A stretch of DNA of 64,000 nucleotides from assembly GCA_043228905.1 (NCBI GenBank), contig JBHGNT010000010.1, forward strand, positions 15,996,001 through 16,060,000, given 5' to 3'. Below, one piece after another: positions 1 to 12,163 of this stretch. Numbering within the stretch: position 1 is the first letter of the stretch; every line of letters begins with the position of its first letter. A program made the position numbers and the translations under genes. Origin of the DNA: Azolla caroliniana (taxonomy: Eukaryota; Polypodiophyta). The notes beneath the pieces were generated by a model. That model was given only the letters and a program-made list of their open reading frames with translations. It was not told the origin of the DNA and ran no database searches.

Positions 1-950
1 TGGATCACCCCACGAGAGCCACTCCCATCTAAAATGTTGTACTATAAGGAACACTTCTTGCACTTCTCTCAGTTAGGTTTTATTACACGACTAAGATATT
101 TAGATACATTCTTATCAAATGCACTAAGGGTGGCCATTGGACAACTTAGGATATCATGTCACCAATTTGAGATTGAGAATGGTCAGGCTAATAGAGTCCC
201 TAGAGAGGAAAGGCTATGTAGGTTGTGCCACATAGAGATAGAGGATGAGTATCACTTCACATGCAAGTGCCCAACTTATGCCGAGATACGAGTGGAATAC
301 CAAGGCATATTAGGACCCTCTCCCACCCTCCCCAAACTATTACATACCCCGGATGTAAAGAGACTAGGTAGGTATATCTTAGAGCTAAAACAACATAGGG
401 AGAATAAATTACAAAGTGTTAACCATAACCCTTTTACTATTCATCAACTTGTAACTAGTGTATTTTTTTAAGAACAAGGGGAGACGATGAATGTGGATAC
501 ACTTACACCGCTCGGCCTCTCTCTTGAGGAAGCCGAAATGCAAAGAACAACCAAACACCCTCGGATGTTGGGCTTCCAAACAAGTCGACACAGAGTAGAA
601 AGGATTAAGAAGATAAGGGAACGTGAGCTACGTCGACTAGAAGCTATGGTTGGGGTACCTTTTACATTGGGGTCAGGGGCCACATCCACATCGAAACCCT
701 TTGACCTCCTGCTTCTCTTCAAGAGACTTGGATGGAAATGAAATTAGGTCTAGTATAACATCATTTTCATTGTAGAACATGTTTGTTATTTTACTAGAAC
801 TATTTAGCTTAAAACTCTATTTTTATTTTTATTTTTACTTCAATAAATGGGTAAATATCCCATTTTTTGTTGTAAACCATTTGTCTCATGGGCCAATTTT
901 GGCCTTAGAAGATGTTAATATATCTTTCTTTCTTTCTCTCTCTCTCCCTC
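1..950 (+). mobile_element. 3' end of a LINE-type (non-LTR) retrotransposon
   Basis: A reading frame is open from base 1 to the stop at 469-471 (ATG at 34 is internal). It ends in a Cys/His knuckle (C-x2-C near 220-232, then H-x3-C-x-C near 253-273) of the kind found at the C-terminus of LINE ORF2 downstream of the reverse transcriptase. A second short frame at 487-741 follows. The 3' untranslated part ends near 885-950 in a GGCC-rich motif followed by a CTTT/CT microsatellite tail; the same motif and tail recur at 4255-4302 and, inverted, at 8750-8815. The 5' part lies outside the window. The family assignment rests on the knuckle and tail only; no RT motif is present in this piece. Confidence 0.55.
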
Positions 951-1094
951 ATGTTAACCCCCTTGGGAGGGGAGGGGAGCCATTCTACGCTCCACCGCCT
1001 ACCCCAAAAACACCTAGTGGCGACAACCATTCTCATATCAACACCCAAAACAAGTGTCCACCTTTGCCATGGATAGTTTCTATCTGTATGCCTC

Positions 1095-1398
1095 ACACAA
1101 GTTTCCCACCACAAGAATCTCTTATTGACCGAATGTCGATTTCTTGCTCGAGAAGGTTAGGCGTGTACATCTTCTCGTCTTTGTAAGACCTTCTCGCAAT
1201 CATCGATATGATTTGCCATGAAGCACCTGCACCTATCCTCATCCAAGGTCTTGTGTTTTCCTGGCACCCCTTTATTAAGATGTCATCAAGGAATGGCATG
1301 GTGATATTGGGGATGCAATCTCTCAATACCTTGTTCATTGCATTCACCATGTGGGCAACAAAGTTTGTGTTGCCTTATGGTAGGGTACATAGGTAAAG
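1095..1398 (-). pseudogene. Ty3/gypsy reverse transcriptase scrap (A family)
   Basis: Read on the minus strand, about 30 codons at 1260-1395 match the RT of element A around the catalytic FLDD box, including the preceding HMVNAMNKVLRDCIP stretch. Further on the match continues weakly and out of step. A codon that is Gln in A is TAA here (near 1381), so the piece is dead. It lies between two plus-strand LINE fragments and has no LTR, so it is a truncated leftover. Confidence 0.7.
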
Positions 1399-1399
1399 G

Positions 1400-2330
1400 T
1401 TTATATTGTTGCTTCGTAGACTTCAAAAAATCTTTTGATATGGTACCTCGTGAGCATATTTGGAGGCAAATGGAATAACTCAAGGTGCCAAGTGAATATA
1501 TGCTTACAATTTCTCGAATCTATGAGAAGGTTATATGTTGTGTGTGTATAGGCGATAGACTTTCAGTTTTTTCCGATAACACTATTGGTGTTATGCAAGA
1601 TGCCCACTTTCACCAACTCTATTTGTGTTATGCTTTGATGAATGGGAAGAAATGGTTGCCTAGTTTGTAAAGATGTAAGGCATTAAAGAAGTTGTCATTG
1701 GAAATGTAGTCATCATGCTTTTGTTATATGCACATGATGTAGTGTTTTTTGCAAATAATTTAGGAGATGCACAAAACCTTACAAAAGCATTGGAAATTTT
1801 TTACATGCATACTAAATTAAGCATCAATAGCTCTAAAACAAAGATTATTCTTGTGAAGAGCCATAAAAAAGATAAATTATGCATTATGTACAATAATGAG
1901 TCTTGAATGTGTGGAAAGCTTCAAATATCTTGGCCTTGAAGTTCTTTCAAATCATAGATGGAATGAATGTGCTACACCCCACTCAGAGGCAAGAAAGAGA
2001 GCATCTTATGCATTTGAGAACACATGCAATCATGGAGATATTAAGTGTTGGGTCCTCAATAAATACTTTTTCGACACTTTGGTGAACCGAATGCTTCTCT
2101 ATGAGGTGGTGGTATCCCTAAATCTACTTGGAAAGAGTTTGAAAATGTCAAGAAACGTTTTCTTACAATGTTTCTTTAAGCTAAGAAACAAATACCATAC
2201 ACCCTCCTCCTTGAGATGGGATCACGTCCCATTGAGATTATGGCCATGGAAATGATTGTTGAATACATTGTTAAGGTTCAAAAAGTCCCTCACATTGACT
2301 TATTGAATAGGAAGCAAGCAAAAAGATCCA
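1400..2330 (+). pseudogene. degenerate LINE reverse transcriptase
   Basis: Three frames together give a LINE-type RT in order: an FVDFKKSFDMVPR box (about 1420-1460), an IGVMQ segment (about 1585), the active-site region LLYAHDVVFFANN (about 1718-1760, where the usual YADD is YAHD), then SINSSKTKI and ESFKYLGLEV. Stops and frame changes near 1476, 1668 and 1905 show that it is not functional. The connection and C-terminal domains end near 2255-2330. It is separate from the LINE 3' end at 1-950, which precedes it in the wrong order. Confidence 0.75.
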
Positions 2331-2407
2331 AAAGACAAATAAAAGCAAAATTTCGTGTTCTAGTTGGATGTAAGATATGAAAAAATGGTTTGGTAGATGG
2401 GATGCAA

Positions 2408-2706
2408 CACACTTGCTTCATGATGCATCACTAAATTCCTCTAGAAAGGATGCCTTTTTGTAACACCAATGTATCGTGACATGGGACAAACGTGGAGGCT
2501 CATGCTTCACACATTATACTACACATATTGCACTTAACTACAAAACCATATTAAACCACACTTGATTCATGATGCATCGCTAGATTCCTCTAGAAAGGAG
2601 GCCTTTTTGCAACACCAATGTATCATGACATGGGACAAACGTGGAGGCTCATGCTTCACACATTATACTACACATATTGCACTTAACTACAAAACCATAT
2701 TTTTCA
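2408..2706. repeat. 149-bp tandem duplication
   Basis: Two adjacent copies with a 149-bp period (2412 corresponds to 2561). Both contain the same segments, such as ACATGGGACAAACGTGGAGG and the ACACATATTGCACTTAACTA stretch, with scattered substitutions. It lies just beyond the LINE RT fragment and may be part of its 3' sequence. The following 2707-3001 holds nothing I can identify. Confidence 0.85.
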
Positions 2707-3001
2707 TAGAATGGGGAAACCATACACATCGATACATGTTCTCTGCCATTCAAACCGTTGCTTCCATGCAACTTAGCTCATATGCATTGCGACGTGAGAC
2801 AGGATGTTGGGGTATCAAGTGATGAGAGTGTTTGACTATGCACACTCTACCCTAAACAAGTTTGAGAGTATGAGTATCACACTTTGATACAATGCTTTGC
2901 CTTTGATCATATTGAACCATTCCACACATCTTCAACCAAATCCAATTCTTGGACGAATTTCTCTCACAACCACAATGTGCACTTCTTGATTGCAACATTC
3001 A

Positions 3002-3455
3002 TTAGTGAAGTTTAACAATCGGCAACGGTTCGGTTCGGTTTGAGAGGGCAAAACCGAACCGTTAAAAATGTTTGAAACTTGAACCAAATCGAACCACGAA
3101 ACCATTTAACTGAACAATTAAAAAAATTTCAAACCATTAAACCATTAAAACCATGGTTTCGTGGTTCGGTTTTGGTTTTCAAGTTAGGTCAAAATTCAAA
3201 ATTTAAAATATTTCATTATTTTAAATTTTCAAAATTTTAAAGATTTTCCTAAAATGTGAGAATAAGGCCTGAAAATGAAAAGATTGTTTTAACAGCAATT
3301 TTTTAACAGTTTAAAAATAAAAAACCATTTAAACCGCGGTTTCTATCTGTTGAAACCGAGCCGAACCATTTTAAAAAAAACCTGAACCTGAAACGAACCG
3401 TTTAAACTGTTAAGCCGTGGTTTCGCAATTCAGCAACGGTTCGGTTAGTGAAGTT
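3002..3455. mobile_element. short AT-rich insertion with 11-bp direct flanks
   Basis: TTAGTGAAGTT occurs at 3002-3012 and again at 3445-3455. Between them lies about 430 bp rich in CGGTTCGGTTT and its complement AAACCGAACCG, with long A/T runs in the middle. The motif GCAACGGTTCGGTT stands at both inner ends in direct orientation. There is no coding capacity. The flanks look like a target-site duplication of a small non-autonomous element (SINE-like or Mutator-like MITE); I cannot decide the class. Confidence 0.5.
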
Positions 3456-3816
3456 CTTCTTGAACATCGAGAGTCGCTACTCACTTTCAAATGTATAACG
3501 TGAAATGTAATATTTCTGGTCTCAAAGATTCATAGATCATATGCGGCCTCCGAATAGCATTACGACTTGAGTTTGAAACCCAAAGTTCTCTCACCTCTCT
3601 ATTGCTCCAATATGTACATACATACATATCCTTATCCTTCTTAATTTACTAGAAGATGCTCATGCCATTGTGAAATGAAATTGTAAGGGTTTGAACCCAT
3701 GACCTCCTCCTGCTCTCTATTACACTCTCTCTCTCACACACAAGACCCTGAGGTATGTATCATTGTGTGCAGGGGATGGAGGGATAAGAGCGTGAGTGTG
3801 GTTCAGTGGGCGGGCC
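3456..3816. other. upstream region of the Y3IP1 gene
   Basis: No coding sequence. At 3685-3705 a GGGTTTGAACCC palindrome resembles a Pol III B box, which hints at an old tRNA-derived SINE, but I see no A box at the right distance. A CT/CA-rich tract runs at 3718-3745. Any Y3IP1 promoter should lie here, but I see no convincing TATA box. Confidence 0.35.
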
Positions 3817-6800
3817 ATGGCATCTCAAGCTCAGCTGCGCCCTGATTCCCTCCCACACTGCCATGCCCATGCCCTGAAATCTGCAACACTGCATAGAAGG
3901 AACCATTGCTTCTCCGCCCTCTATCTGTCTCCATCACCATCACCATCACCATCATCTACCATCACCATCACCATCACCAACCCTCATCCTCATCTCCATC
4001 CCCACCTTCATATCATCGGTAAGCAACACCATGGCCCAACATTGCCCAATGTGATTCCAAGGCGTGGCGGTCGCTCCTTCACACTTGCTTTCGCCAAGTC
4101 GGGTTCTGATACCAGCACTTCATTACAAGAAGAAGAAGAAGAAGAAGAAGAAGAAGAAGCAGAAGAAGAAGGAAATGGTGAAAGACCTGTGGGTGTCTAT
4201 GATCCTGACCAAGAAGAGGATGTTGCGAATTGTCAAGAAATCTTAAGGGTGAGTACACTTTTTGGTCTTAGAAGACGTTAATATATCTTTCTTTCTTTCT
4301 ACCTACCAAAGGTGGTTTTTACTCATAATGTTTACCTATATAAGGGCATCCTTTTTATTTTTATTAAGGTTAATTCACAATCTTAAGTGTGTGGAATCTT
4401 TTCTCTTCGAAATCTCTTCATACGTAAGGGTATCATTTTTATTTTATTAAGGTTTCCCAGTGAGTGTAATCCTTTTCTGACACTTTATTTTTTACATACG
4501 TAAGGAGTGCTACTGGTTGGGGGAGAGGATATGCAGAGCAATTAAAGAAACAATGCATTTTTGTTCATGAAATGTCTATGAATAAAATGGTTCACATAAG
4601 GCCTGTTTTACATATTATTTAAACTCTACATACGGAATGGTAGAATTTTAGGGGAAGATACATTGATTAAATCGATAAAGGGTGTGTTTTTATTCATAAA
4701 AAGTATAGTTGATTGGGTAGTAATATAAAATAGTTAGGACTCTGCCACATGCTGACTGAGGTAGTAAATAACTGTTGGAAGGTTTTGGGAAGATGGTCTT
4801 AAAGAAATTCAAAATAACATTACAAGGCTATTGCGATTCTTCTTGGGTAACTATGTTATGCATCATTTTTTCATTTTTTCTTTAAAATGTTAAATTGGTA
4901 ACATTTGTTAATATTAGAGATGTATTATTTGATCTATTACAGTTTATGAGTGAACATGCTTTCACCTGCATTTGATTCATAATAAATCCATACAGAAGGG
5001 GCTCTTTACTATAGATGCACCCTTCAGCATAAGTCCTTGATAATGCATTATCTACATACAGAAAGCAATGTTTACAAGGGGGGATAACTGGACTGAAACT
5101 TGAGAAATTGGTATGTAAGGGTTATTATTATTATTCACACTCAAGTTCTTTAAGATGTATCCAAATTTCTCTAGTATCTAATTTTAAGCTACAAGAAAAG
5201 ACAACGATCTAGAAGAAATGCTAATGATGATATCAAGAAATTCAAGTACTAGTAATGATATCAAGTACTAATAATGATGCTGGCACACATCCACTTATAT
5301 ATAACTCTCATCTACAATGGCAACATTCCTACCGTGGGCAAAGGTCATAGTCACATATGGGTTCTTGAAGCTGCATCCTCATTTTTCTTTAGTATTGCCA
5401 TATAATGTACAATGAAAAGATATGCAGTTCAAACTTCGGGCAATGCCATACTTGTATAAAACAGAGATACATTGTGTCTTTCGTTTTGCTAGAACATTCA
5501 ACATCTTCCTGTTTTGTGTACCGTAGTTTTTATAAAATTGTTTTGAGGAGCAAATTGCTATTTCATGCTCCAAAGGCTTTCTAAACTAGTTTTCAAGAAA
5601 TTCATGAACGTTAAATTATAAGCTCGAGACTTACTGTCTTGAAGCAACACAATAAAACATGCATGAAATTTGCTAGAAATGCATCCGTGCTTTTTAGCCA
5701 CTACAAACTTGTTCTTTCCACTTCATTCATTGGCATTCCCACATTTTCTTGATTTCTTTTTCAACATTCTTAACTTGTTGCTGATATGTTTGCATACTTG
5801 GCTAGTTTTATGCACGGTAGAAATACAAATTTCCATATTGTCTTTGCCATCCTTTTGTCATTTTTCTATAACTTGACTCATGGAGACCAAGGTAACATAG
5901 TTGAATTAGAATTCTACTTCCATTGGCACTGGCAAATATTCTTTAAGCAGGAAACCATATTGTTTCAAGTTTAATCCATTCTTTATTGTCCTTTTAAAAT
6001 TCAAGTAATTAGGTGTAGGAGTAGTTTAATTCTTTTCAGTGCTGAAGTTTGTCTCAATACATAGGTAAGAAGATAGAAACAATTGATGGAAATATCAATA
6101 AATGATTTTGTAAACCAGAAATTTTAAATTCTCATATAATTCTGTGAATCAAAGAAACTTATCAGAAAAAATAATCTTGCAGGTGCTGGAGATTCTCAAA
6201 GACAAGCGGGATATGCCTTTTAATGAGGTTGGACATCCTATACCTGTCTGTTGAATGCTTCTATAAACATGCACAAGATGAATTTATTGCTAAACATAAT
6301 TGGAACACTACACATCAGCAGTAGTAATCCATTATGTCTGTGTTTTCTCAGTTTATAAAATTTACAGGGCGTTGGGAAAGAAATCGTTTGTTTCTGATTC
6401 AATTTCTATTCTTTGTGCAATATGCTTCATATGCTCAAGGTCTTTGCTCCTTGGAGGAGTTTTTTCAATATGAATCCCCTAAATTGAATTTAACCTTGCT
6501 ATTGCATTTGTCAGTAACAAAAGCTTTTGTAAAAGCAATGGTTTTTCTTTCTGGGATGTATTACGATATTTTCAAGTGAAGGACGAGAAGTTCTATTTGA
6601 GCTCATAAGATGTGGTGTGTTTAAATAGTCTTCAAAATAATTCTGATTCACGGTGTGCTTTGGTACTGGTATAGTATCAGCAATCAAGTTCTCATTTTGT
6701 GCTGTACTGTTTTTAGTCTATGTTAGTTGGGTGTGAAATATCAAATCAGTTAACAAATGAGTATATCCAGTACCTAATGCTGTCTGGATTTCCTTTGTTG

Positions 6801-8936
6801 TTTAATATTTGATTTATTTATATGCATATGAAATTAAGTCTATTCTGATTTAAAGGGAATTGTTTCTGAACTTAGGAATCCTCAGTTGCATCTAATGTTT
6901 GATTGCTTTATGTGCAGATTGAGCTAATTCTATTCTGATTTAGAATTGAATTCTTTCTGAAATTGAAGAGGTCTCTGCTGCATCTAAAGTTTGATTGACC
7001 TATGTACCCATTGAGCTTGTTCCATTCTGATTTAGAAAAGTGAAATTGTTGAACATGGGATTCTTTTTGCATGTAATATGCAGTTTCTGATTTGGAAGTT
7101 AAATTTACGTTGCTATGGCAGGTGAGGTTGACAATAATGATTGAAGATCCAAGAGAAGAGGAACGGCGAGAAGAGCTTGCTGTAGAGAATGAACGAGGTT
7201 GTTCTCGGGAGGATATGGCAGCTGCATTGGTGGATGTAAGTGACAATAACTATACATTTTACCATGTTCTGACATGTCATAAACCTCTTTTCAGTCAGAT
7301 CTCTCAATTTCTTAATATAAGGCTTCACCTCATTAATGGTTATTTCTCTTGATAAATGCCATGTTGGTCACCATTTTTATTATATAAGGTATATGAAGGT
7401 AGAATTCCTTCTGATCGGCTTGTTTTACGTGAACTCACAAAGGAGATGATTGGCTGGCCCAACCTTGAGGTATGTCAGTATTTGAAAATTACATTTTCGC
7501 CAAAGAGTTGGAAATCTGTCATTGGAAATCATAGTTGTTAAAAAATGCATATTCTATGTTTAGAATATATTTTAGAATACTCTAAAGTATTCTACTCGTA
7601 TTCTATGTTTTAGAACTGCCATTTTTCAAAATTTCACGTATTCTAAAAATTTGATGTATTCTACGTATTTAACAAGTATATATCATTTCAGAAAAGTTTA
7701 AAATTTTTAAAATTTTTAAAAATGTGTTTCTTTTGAAAAAAGAACTTTAAATTTTAAGAAGTATTTAACGTATTTTACAAGTATTCTACGCGTATTCTAA
7801 GTACTTAATGTATTTTATCTGTAAAATATGTATTCTAATTATTTAAAAAAAAAGTTAGAATACTTGTAGAATAGTTAGGATACGTATTCTACACGTATTG
7901 TATGTGAAGTATTCGACAACGATGTTGGAAATGAAGATTTGAATCTTTTGGTGCGAATATTTCTTTAATTTAAGGTTTTTTGCCTTCAAATTTAAAATTC
8001 AAAGACATCTTGACAATGCAAATTATACTAAACTTGGGATTTTTTGAACCATCTTGATCCCTAGAAACATATTGTCACAAGGCCTATGTTGTTCCTTTCA
8101 GGATGAACTAGAAGATTCTCCGAGCACTCCTACAGTTTCACCTTATGCTCAAACTACAGATACTGGTGTGGATCCAAGAATAAAAGCCCAAAGGCTGAAG
8201 GTTGATTGGGATGAAGCTGCAGAAATTCAACCTGGGGAAGAATCGGATGATCCAAATGTGCCACCTGTTGTGGTATGTTGTTCCATCTAGTAGCAGAACT
8301 TAGTTTCATAAGAAAATCTTTATATTTGATTACAGACAAATAAACTTATCCTTCCTATGTGAACAATGGAGATTCGCTTCGTAGCTGCTAGTTGATAACG
8401 AATTTCCCGTAAAGTATTCATTTGTGACCCTTCAGCGCTATATCTCTCTTATCTGTCAGTAACACAACCTTCTATAGAATTTAGCTACCCCACTAATGCT
8501 CTCATCAGCCTTCCTATACATTGTTCAGAAGGTGGTTTCAAAATTTGCTTGGTGATTCCCAATTTAATGTGTGTATACAACAGGTATTATACTTGATTAG
8601 ACCACAACTTTCTGTTCAGCCAATTGGGTGTATATACTTCCTAGATAACATAGTCCTACCATGATGTATATACAAAAGGTATTGTCCTTGAGTAGACCAG
8701 TACTATTGTTATGGCTTCCTTTTCAGCTAACAGGGTGTATGCACCATTAAGAGAGAGAGAGAGAGAGATTAACGTCTTTTAAGAGGCCAAAAGGCCCAAT
8801 AAGACCAAACAAGAGTTTCATTTTAGGTGTTGTTTTCTCTTTGCAGGGTTTCAGCGTTTTGTATTTGGTTAGTGCTATACCCATTATAATTGGAGCGGCA
8901 GTTGTAGCAATTCTTTATTCCAATTCTTTCCGATAG
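3817..8936 (+). CDS. Y3IP1: Ycf3-interacting protein 1, chloroplast (photosystem I assembly factor)
   Basis: Six exons joined by GT-AG introns: 3817-4248, 6183-6227, 7122-7235, 7389-7469, 8102-8272, 8847-8936 (stop TAG). All junctions are phase 0 and give 310 residues. The start ATG sits in GGGCCATGGC, a strong initiation context; an in-frame GTG 21 bp upstream is not needed. Residues 1 to about 80 are Ser/His/Pro-rich with no conservation, as in a chloroplast transit peptide. A run of Glu (about 105-120, GAA repeats) follows. The conserved core is EILKDKRDMPFNEVRLTIMI, then EDPREEERR, RIPSDRLVLREL, MIGWPNLE and TDTGVDPRIKAQRLKVDWDE. The last exon encodes one membrane helix (about 284-305) ending in YSNSFR. 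The order matches plant Y3IP1 (also called CEST), a thylakoid protein that works with Ycf3 in photosystem I assembly. The reading frame is intact, so this is probably a working gene. Confidence 0.93.
4255..4302 (+). repeat. LINE/SINE 3' tail in intron 1
   Basis: TTTGGTCTTAGAAGACGTTA followed by ATATATCTTTCTTTCTTTC closely copies the tail at 892-935. It starts only a few bases after the exon 1 donor (GT at 4249-4250). No retrotransposon body is recognisable upstream, because exon 1 is there, so it may be a very short 5'-truncated insert. Confidence 0.6.
6842..7050 (+). repeat. about 90-bp tandem repeat in intron 2
   Basis: ATTCTGATTT starts units at 6842, 6932 and 7024. Each unit continues with a TTTCTGAA block, a GCATCTAA block and a TTTGATTG block before the next unit. 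The third unit is cut short before exon 3 (7122). The first unit contains TTTATGTGCAG, which looks like a 3' splice site. Confidence 0.7.
7545..7935. repeat. AT-rich GTATTCTAC-type repeat in intron 4
   Basis: About ten degenerate copies of GTATTCTA(C/T) and, near the end, its complement GTAGAATA fill most of intron 4. The block could fold on itself. It has no coding capacity and no clear flanking duplication, and may be a foldback element or an expanded simple repeat. Confidence 0.45.
8747..8815 (-). repeat. LINE/SINE 3' tail in intron 5, inverted
   Basis: Read on the minus strand it gives GGGCCTTTTGGCCTCTTAAA, then AGACGTTAAT and a (TC)n tail: the same 3' tail as at 885-950 and 4255-4302, in the opposite direction. 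It ends about 30 bp before the exon 6 acceptor (AG at 8845-8846). Confidence 0.65.
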
Positions 8937-10968
8937 AAAATATTTGCACTACTCTTTGCATTGTGTATGTTGTATGAAAGATTGTATAACAGCAAACAAG
9001 AAGTTTAATATATTTCATACTCTTGTGTTGCCTTTCAAACAACCAAGGTCTACCTTTTTTAATGTCAGGTCTACATATGATGAAGTGATGTCATCATATT
9101 ATGTGAATTGGGAAGTCGAACTTCAATGATTGCTTTTATAAGCAACACCTCTCTGCAACTTGATAATATCGTTGGAAATATAAGGGCAATGTTTGTAAAT
9201 GTAATAACAAGTACAATCATAAGGAGCAAATAGAGATACTTGAACCAACAAAGTTACATAAGAGATACCAAAACAACGTCCCCATAATGGAGTTGAGGAT
9301 CTGGATACCTACTCTTGATATCCACAAAAAATGTCACATGGGCAGGGCACTTAAATGTACAAGTACAAAGATGGACATGTGCACATGCTACAAAAAGCAA
9401 ATTTTATCATAGGATTGCATAGCAATGTAGGCAAACATACATAATGAATTAGACAAAGGGTAGGGATTTGGGAATAATAGCCTAAAGAAAATCATTTTTT
9501 TATTGCTTAATAATATTTCTTAATAAAGTTATTGCTGATTTGTTTAAGATAGACATCAAGTAATAGGTCTATAGGTCTCATTGCATAATGATTCTTAAAT
9601 ATTTATGGTGTACATGATATGACCATAGATGTCATGATGTTTCCTTTCCACTGTGAATTGATATTAAGATTTGAGGCAAATAGGACTTGAACTCTCTTCC
9701 AAAAGTTAAAATCATAGGCATGCAAAATTATTCAAATATGATCAATGACACAAGATAATGATTCCAAAGAGAACAAGCAAGATTTAAAGAGAGCAAAGAT
9801 GTTTATTATGTCTTTTAATAGGCTAGCATGACATATGACACCAAAAGGATGGACATAATTCTCTACTTGATCAAGAAATGAAAATTAAACAAACCCTAAA
9901 TATTCAAAGCCCCATGGGATACCCACATATCTATTTTACCACTGTGCTTCTAGATTGGAGGAAGCTCTTTATAATGGCTCTTATATTTCTATGGAGATGA
10001 TCTTAAGTAAAATTATCAACCCCAAGTTGTCAATTTATCCCCATATATACTCTTAAAGTGCACATTTTGTGAAAGTGCCCCAAATAGGGAGTAGCTATTG
10101 TGTAACCCAACCATATGGGTCGATAAGGTGTCAATTTAGGATAGGACACAATGTATTTAGGAAAGAGCGAAGTAGGCTAATAGGATTGACTAATCAAGTC
10201 AACTAGAATATTTTGTGGGAAAGTTACGATGTACTTAGTCTTGAAGTATGTGACATTGACTTTAAGATAAGTGTTGCCTAGCACTAGCTTGTATCTAGGG
10301 AGCTAGGTCATATTAAAGGACAAGTCAATTGACAGAAAAGGAATATTTCCACTATTATCAACTGACTCGCACATTTAATGATACACTCAAACCAAACAAA
10401 GAATATAATCCGCTCTTTTATACAATGGTTGTGACCATTATTGGTCCCCACTAATTTTGTAGTGAGCCGGTCCAGATCCCATCTAAGCTCTAAGGTGTGA
10501 GCGCATGGGTGTACCATTGTGAGCTACTCTCATAAGCAATGAAACGTTTGTTTTCATATATCCATCTCTGTGATTGTACCTCTATATGTCTATCTAATCG
10601 ACTCTCAATTTTTCTAACAAATGTGTCATTCTTCTCCCATGTATCTTACACATCTATGAGCCCTTAGTTCAACTCTTTCGAAGGTGATGTGAATAGTATA
10701 TTGGCACCATAAATTGACATATTCACATTTGTGGGGCCTATCCCACGAATTCATACGAATGCATGTAAATGTATTCGTTTTCTTCTTCTTCTCTTTTCTT
10801 TTAAAAAAAAAAAAAAAAAACTGGTTTTTTCCTGAGAGCGAAAGAATGAGCAGCAAGCGAGGAAGCCTCACCCTACTCCCTGTGCGTGCTACACTCGCTT
10901 TCCTCTGCATCTTGTTGGAGGGTGGTAGCTCCAGACTCTCTCTCTCTTTCATATTTATTATCTCAATC
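8937..10968. other. gene-free stretch downstream of Y3IP1
   Basis: No conserved coding sequence seen on either strand. It is AT-rich, with an A18 run near 10802. A block at 10101-10619 begins TGTAACCC and ends TTCTAACA, which would suit a solo LTR, but the flanking 5-mers (TATTG and AATGT) do not match and no primer-binding site follows, so I do not call it. Confidence 0.4.
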
Positions 10969-12158
10969 TGATCTTCCTCTCTCGTTTTGGGGTGAAGCTG
11001 TCAACACAGCAGTCTACATCATCAACTGCTGCCCAACAAAAGCAGTTGCTAGAATGACGCCTGAAGAAGCATTTACAGGTGTAAAGCCCTCAATATCTCA
11101 TTTTAAAGTCTTTGGTTGTGATGCTTATGTTCACATTTCAGATCATAAAAGGACGAAATTTGAGTCCAAAACCAAGAAATGCAAATTTCTTGGTTACAAC
11201 ACACAATCTAAAGCATACAGGTTATGGGATTTAGAGTCAAAGTCCCTAGTCATATCTAGGGATGTTCATTTTGTGGAGTCTCAGCCGGATAACTCTAGGA
11301 TTTCACCTGAGTTCATGGTTGAAATCCAAGCTCCTCCGGAATCTCCTATTTTAGACGAAGATGTCTCATCTTCAAGCCCCCCATCTCCTCCTACTCAATC
11401 TCTAACTTCACCAACAATTCAAACCTCTCCCTCAACTCCACTTGTTTCCACTCCCTCTACAAACCAGCTTCCACCACTTCCCAAGTGGCTTCAAGCCACC
11501 ATTCGTGATTCTCATCTCTCCGATGTTGAACTTCATGAGTATACATCTGGTTCTCGAACACGTAAGTCACAACAGCCTCTTCACTCATGCAACTTTGCCT
11601 TATTGTGCACTGTTGTGCAATCAAAAGAACCCACAACAGCAAAAGAGGCCCTTGTTCTTCCAAAGTGGAAAGCAGCAATGGAAGTTGAACTTGATTCCAT
11701 TGAGCGGAATCATACATGGGAGCTGGTCCCACGGCCTCCACATCGACAAGTCATTGGATTGAAATGGATTTTCAAGACCAAATACCATGCTGATGGTACT
11801 TTGGATAAGCACAAGGCACGTTTAGTGGCAAAAGGCTACTCACAAGTTGAAGGAGTGGATTATGAGGAAACTTTTGCTCCAACAGCAAGGTACACATGTA
11901 TCCGATGTGCGCTTGCACTTGCTGCTCACAACAAATGGGCCAATTTTCAAATGGATGTCAAGTCAGCCTTCCTTAACGGTGACTTGAAAGAGGAGGTTTA
12001 TGTTGAACAGCCTCCAGCTTTCGAGATTTTAGAGCAGAAAAACATGGTCTACAGGTTACACAAAGCCTTGTATGGCTTAAAGCAACCTCCCAAAGCTTGG
12101 CATGACAAAATTGATAGCTTCTTTCTCTCTCTTGGGTTTCAGAACTGTTAAGTTGACA

Positions 12159-12163
<5 letters not shown>
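10969..12163 (+). pseudogene. Ty1/copia integrase C-terminus and RT N-terminal half
   Basis: A single open frame runs to the stop at 12149-12151. It begins inside the integrase (LPLSFWGEAVNTAVYIIN, about 10972), passes the conserved KVFGC and KCKFLGYN segments, a Ser/Pro-rich linker (about 11330-11480), and then the RT from ALVLPKWKAAM through HKARLVAKGYSQ, DYEETFAP, MDVKSAFLNGDL and ALYGLKQ. It breaks before the YVDD active site: after a TAA the frame gives only VDNNL and then runs into a microsatellite. No LTR, gag or RNase H of this copy is present. Confidence 0.9.

Noticed and set aside
3685-3705. tRNA gene suggested by GGTTTGAACCC
   Set aside because: No cloverleaf or A box at the right distance; at most a SINE remnant.
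10101-10619. Solo LTR beginning TGTAACCC and ending TCTAACA
   Set aside because: Flanking 5-mers differ and no primer site or polypurine tract adjoins.
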